Positions 13,297-15,719 of a stretch of 15,719 nucleotides of DNA are shown here, one piece after another. Location: contig JAKIVW010000027.1 in NCBI GenBank assembly GCA_022750355.1, positions 1 through 15,719 on the forward strand. The letters run 5' to 3'. Each line of letters opens with the position of its first letter. Position 1 is the stretch's first letter. The position numbers and the translations under genes are program-made. The notes beneath the pieces are model-generated. The model ran no database searches and was not told the DNA's origin. It was given only the letters and a program-made list of their open reading frames with translations. The stretch comes from Thermoplasmata archaeon (GTDB lineage: Archaea > Thermoplasmatota > Thermoplasmata > Lutacidiplasmatales > UBA184).

Positions 13297-14243
13297 TCGT
13301 CGGACCTCGGAGTCGGAGTAGGGTGATACGGGTTTCGGGGAGGGAGGAGACCGCTGAACGCGGTCAGGAGATCTCGAGCGCTGACGAGGTGTCGGGCCGA
13401 GACCTGCTCCACGCTGACCCCCAGCGGGACCGAGGATCGGCTCGTGGCCCCCACGACCTCGGTCCAGACGCTAAGCGCAAGCTCCACGGTGCGCCGCGAT
13501 AGTGCTTGCTCGTCCTGAAGGAGTACTTGCTCGACCTCTTCCGGGAGGTGGGCACCGAGCCAGCGCACGAACTCGATGTCGTCTTCGTCCCCCAGAGGGG
13601 CGAAGCTCAAGATCACGGTCGCCGGAACGATGGCAGCGTCCCGGCAGAGTCGGCCATACTCTCGGATGGAGTCGATGACCCCCTCGGCATCGAACAGGAG
13701 CTGGGTCGTGAAAAATGTGACCCCGGCTTTCGTTTTCCGGAGCATCCGTGCCGCCTCGTCCGTTCGGTGCGGGATCGTGATGTTGCCGACCACCCCGCCG
13801 GCGGCTTCGAGGACGGGTACGACCGCCCGGTCCGCCTCCTCGACCGCCGGTCCGGGGTAGGGGATCTTGCTGCTGGAGCCCCCTACCAAGACCACATTCC
13901 GCACTCCTCGGCGGACGCTCCGCTCGGCCCATTCTTGGAGGGCGAGAACGCTCTCCATGTGAGCGACGACCTTGGTGACGATTCCCGGATGGCCGGTCCG
14001 ACTGGTCAGGTGGACTACGTATTCGCTCGGGTCGTACGAGCGATAGCGCGGGCGCCCCTCGTGGTTTTCCTCCACCAACTCCGGAACGTAGATCGCGTCC
14101 ACCCGCGGTAGTTTCATCAGGAGTCGAGCTGTTTCGTCGACTCGCTCGGCGATTCGGTGGGCGGGGCTGCGCAGCGAAGGAAGGACCGGCGCGAAAAGGA
14201 GCGGACGGTCGGCCAGGCTCTCTCGCAACGGTCGCGCCTTCAT
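13293..14243 (-). CDS. metF: Methylenetetrahydrofolate reductase-like protein
   Basis: A 316-residue TIM-barrel protein related to MTHFR, which makes the methyl-pterin used by methionine synthase. Recognisable parts: LLFAPVLPS at the N-terminus (15-23, where MTHFR has FEFFPP), VVLVGGSSSKIPYPGP (117-132, where MTHFR has the LRGD block), ITIPHRTDEAARMLRKTKAGVTFFTTQLLFD (about 155-185; Gln181 fits the conserved substrate-binding Gln) and GVSVEQVS. The catalytic Glu of FEFFPP and the Asp of LRGD are not visible. It is the first gene of the operon, and its stop overlaps the next start (ATGA). The ATG at 14243 is preferred because a TATA element near 14288 predicts a transcript start near 14262; a GTG at 14267 would add eight residues. 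The family assignment rests mainly on fold pattern and context. Confidence 0.7.
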   Translation of the reverse strand: MKARPLRESLADRPLLFAPVLPSLRSPAHRIAERVDETARLLMKLPRVDAIYVPELVEENHEGRPRYRSYDPSEYVVHLTSRTGHPGIVTKVVAHMESVLALQEWAERSVRRGVRNVVLVGGSSSKIPYPGPAVEEADRAVVPVLEAAGGVVGNITIPHRTDEAARMLRKTKAGVTFFTTQLLFDAEGVIDSIREYGRLCRDAAIVPATVILSFAPLGDEDDIEFVRWLGAHLPEEVEQVLLQDEQALSRRTVELALSVWTEVVGATSRSSVPLGVSVEQVSARHLVSARDLLTAFSGLLPPRNPYHPTPTPRSDE

Positions 14244-14283
14244 CGGTCGTCGGGGCCCAGTGGGCACGGAGGGATTTGGGTGC

Positions 14284-14292
14284 TGCTATAGG
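14284..14292 (-). promoter_or_regulatory. Candidate TATA box of the methionine synthase operon
   Basis: On the minus strand this reads CCACCTATAGCAGC. TATAGC is about 45 bases before the ATG at 14243, giving a short leader of about 19 bases. No clear Shine-Dalgarno sequence precedes the ATG. No S-box or other riboswitch fold is evident in so short a leader. Confidence 0.35.
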
Positions 14293-14520
14293 TGGATTGT
14301 CCGCAGGCCGCACCCGGCAAGTGGCCTCGCTCGCCAGCAAGTTCGACCGATTCGCTCGTCTCCTGGCCCCAAAGGATCCCTGTATCGGCTCGAGGTTCGC
14401 GAACGTTGTGGGGAGTAGATCTGGGTCCGCCGTTATGGCCCTCCGAACACCAGAGCCCGGGCTTCCAATGCCGGCCCAAGTGGGATTAAGGCGAGCTCAT
14501 GGGTCGGGGGGCGGTCGAAC

Positions 14521-15407
14521 ATGCCGGAGAAAAACCCCAGTCCGGTCCTCGTTACCGGCGCCAGCACTGGGATCGGCCGGGCAATCGATAACTCGCTGTC
14601 GTCTAACGGTCATCCTGTCTTTGCGGGCGCGCGGAAGGAGTCCGACCTCGAGGCACTTGGGCGCCTTCCCCACGTCACCCCCGTGCTCTTGGACGTCACG
14701 CAGGACCAGGACGTCGCTCGATTGGCCGCCCAGATCCGGGACTCGAAGAAGGGCTTGTACGGCCTCGTCAACAACGCGGGAATAGGGAACGCGGGCCCGC
14801 TGGTGGAGATCTCCGTCGAGGAACTCCATCTCAGTTTTGACGTCAACGTCGACGGACTTCATCGCATGGCCCGCGGGATGTTCCCATTCCTCCGTGAATC
14901 TCGGGGACGGGTCGTCAACATCAGCTCGATCAACGGGTTCGTTCCCGAGGCGTTTTTTGGGCCCCTCTGTAATCAGCAAGTTCGCCGTCGAGGGGTGCAG
15001 CGACGCGCTTCGCCAGGAGGTATCGGACTTCGGGTCAGTTCGGTCGAGCCCGGTGCCTTCCGGAGCGACATCTTCGCGAACGCCATGGAGCACCAAGCGG
15101 ACGAGCTGAGAGAGGAGTGGGGGATCTCGATCTACCGGGACCAGCTCTTGGAGTTCCTCAACGGAGTGACGGCCTCCAAGGACGCCCTCTATCGTGCCGA
15201 CCTGCCGCTTCCCACTCCAGTGGTCGACGCGGTGAGCGACGCCCTATTCTCCCGTACCCGAAGGCACGGTACCTCGTCGGCTCCAAGGAGGAGGTCGATG
15301 TCACGATCAACCGGGTGTTGACCACGTTGAGGCAATTGAACGAGGGTCTACCTCACCCGTTGTCCAGAGCCGAGCTTATCGCGCGGCTTGAGAAAATTCT
15401 GAGATGA
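14521..15407 (+). pseudogene. Short-chain dehydrogenase/reductase, frameshifted
   Basis: Once a Rossmann-fold SDR oxidoreductase of about 295 residues. The cofactor motif TGASTGIG (12-19), the NNAG block (VNNAGIG, about 84-90) and the catalytic-serine strand VVNISSINGF are intact. After FFGP the frame slips by one base near 14970: the expected ISKFAVEGCSDALRQEVSDFG continues in the +2 frame, then the frame returns near 15031 for RVSSVEPGAFRSDIF. A third slip near 15253 (one base missing) moves the rest, YPKARYLVGSKEEVDV to AELIARLEKILR, into the second frame again, ending at 15407. The YxxxK catalytic Tyr is also gone: the place reads L or S before xxISK. Either the gene is dead or several read errors have accumulated. 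TTAAGG near 14487 may be the old TATA box. Confidence 0.8.
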
Positions 15408-15719
15408 ACCCGTACTCCCCGTTCGAGAGGCATCCCACAGTGCCGCCCGAAGATGCATGGACGCCACGAGCAAACGAGTGATGTGGACACGGGGGGTCCA
15501 TTTCCTACAATTGGTGGATCGCTCGCAGTTTTCAACTCGGGTGGGGATGGATATGGTGATCGTACGTGTTCAGCCACCCCTGGCGGCGCCTGCATAGGTC
15601 CCGGATCCGGACCTGGAAGTCAGCCCCGACCTGTACGGGCTTTCCGGGCGCTTCCGCTCGGTCGGTGGCTAGTCCCCCGCGGCAGAAGCACCAAGTCGGC
15701 CGCTTCCTCTGCTTCCCTG
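15408..15719. other. Right-edge stretch with no recognised gene
   Basis: After the SDR remnant I see no credible protein. A 25-codon frame starts at 15404, overlapping the SDR stop as ATGA, but is too short and unlike any protein I know. The inverted repeat AGGTCC...GGACCT lies at about 15596-15614 around GGATCC. The GC-rich final 120 bases could belong to a feature continuing past the edge; I could not fold them into a tRNA, RNase P RNA or SRP RNA. Confidence 0.35.

Noticed and set aside
15404..15481. 25-codon frame overlapping the SDR stop as ATGA
   Set aside because: The overlap is suggestive, but the peptide is short, Pro-rich and unlike anything known, and the upstream gene is itself degraded.
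15596..15719. Possible structured RNA (SRP RNA or RNase P RNA) at the right edge
   Set aside because: GGACCTGGAAG and GGTGGCTAG recall parts of archaeal SRP RNA, but the conserved asymmetric loop and its partner strand are not present in order.

Overview
The window looks like a chromosomal piece of a GC-rich archaeon, most likely a member of the Thermoplasmatota. The main evidence is a complete two-repeat TATA-binding protein (TBP), several archaeal TATA-box promoters placed about 25 bases before GTG or ATG starts (leaderless transcripts), a GvpD/KaiC-like P-loop ATPase, a four-cysteine zinc-ribbon membrane protein, and a secreted protein built from NGTY-type beta repeats of the kind common in Thermoplasmata. 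The lineage call is inference; the archaeal call is firm because of TBP.

Left part (1-3200): a tRNA-like T-loop fragment at the very edge; a secreted, membrane-anchored repeat protein on the minus strand broken by one in-frame TAA; a VapBC-type toxin-antitoxin pair with a leaderless promoter; and a zinc-ribbon multi-pass membrane protein. The first 1.4 kb is visibly more AT-rich than the rest.

Middle part (3200-11150): stress and regulatory housekeeping genes, mostly single units. These are a SnoaL/NTF2-like protein, a very small HExxH metallopeptidase-like protein, an AlkD-type DNA glycosylase with its four key residues at the spacing I recall for B. cereus AlkD, a lone cyclic-nucleotide-binding domain, a second NTF2-like protein followed by a GNAT acetyltransferase, a GvpD/KaiC-like ATPase, TBP, a small anchored extracytoplasmic protein, and a DUF1272-type zinc domain fused to a GNAT acetyltransferase. 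Short perfect inverted repeats sit in several of the gaps.

Right part (11230-14270): a tight minus-strand operon with two ATGA overlaps: an MTHFR-like protein, a zinc-less MetE-type barrel, and a catalytic MetE barrel with all four zinc ligands. Together they look like a cobalamin-independent methionine synthase split into two subunits plus its methyl-supply enzyme. The MTHFR-like member lacks the usual catalytic motifs.

Right end (14521-15719): a short-chain dehydrogenase gene that is decaying (three frameshifts and loss of the catalytic tyrosine), then about 300 bases with nothing recognisable. I found no CRISPR array, insertion sequence, rRNA or complete tRNA. The items most worth a second look are the split methionine synthase with its atypical reductase, the tbp promoter with three TATA-like elements, the GvpD-like ATPase beside tbp, and the DUF1272-GNAT fusion.
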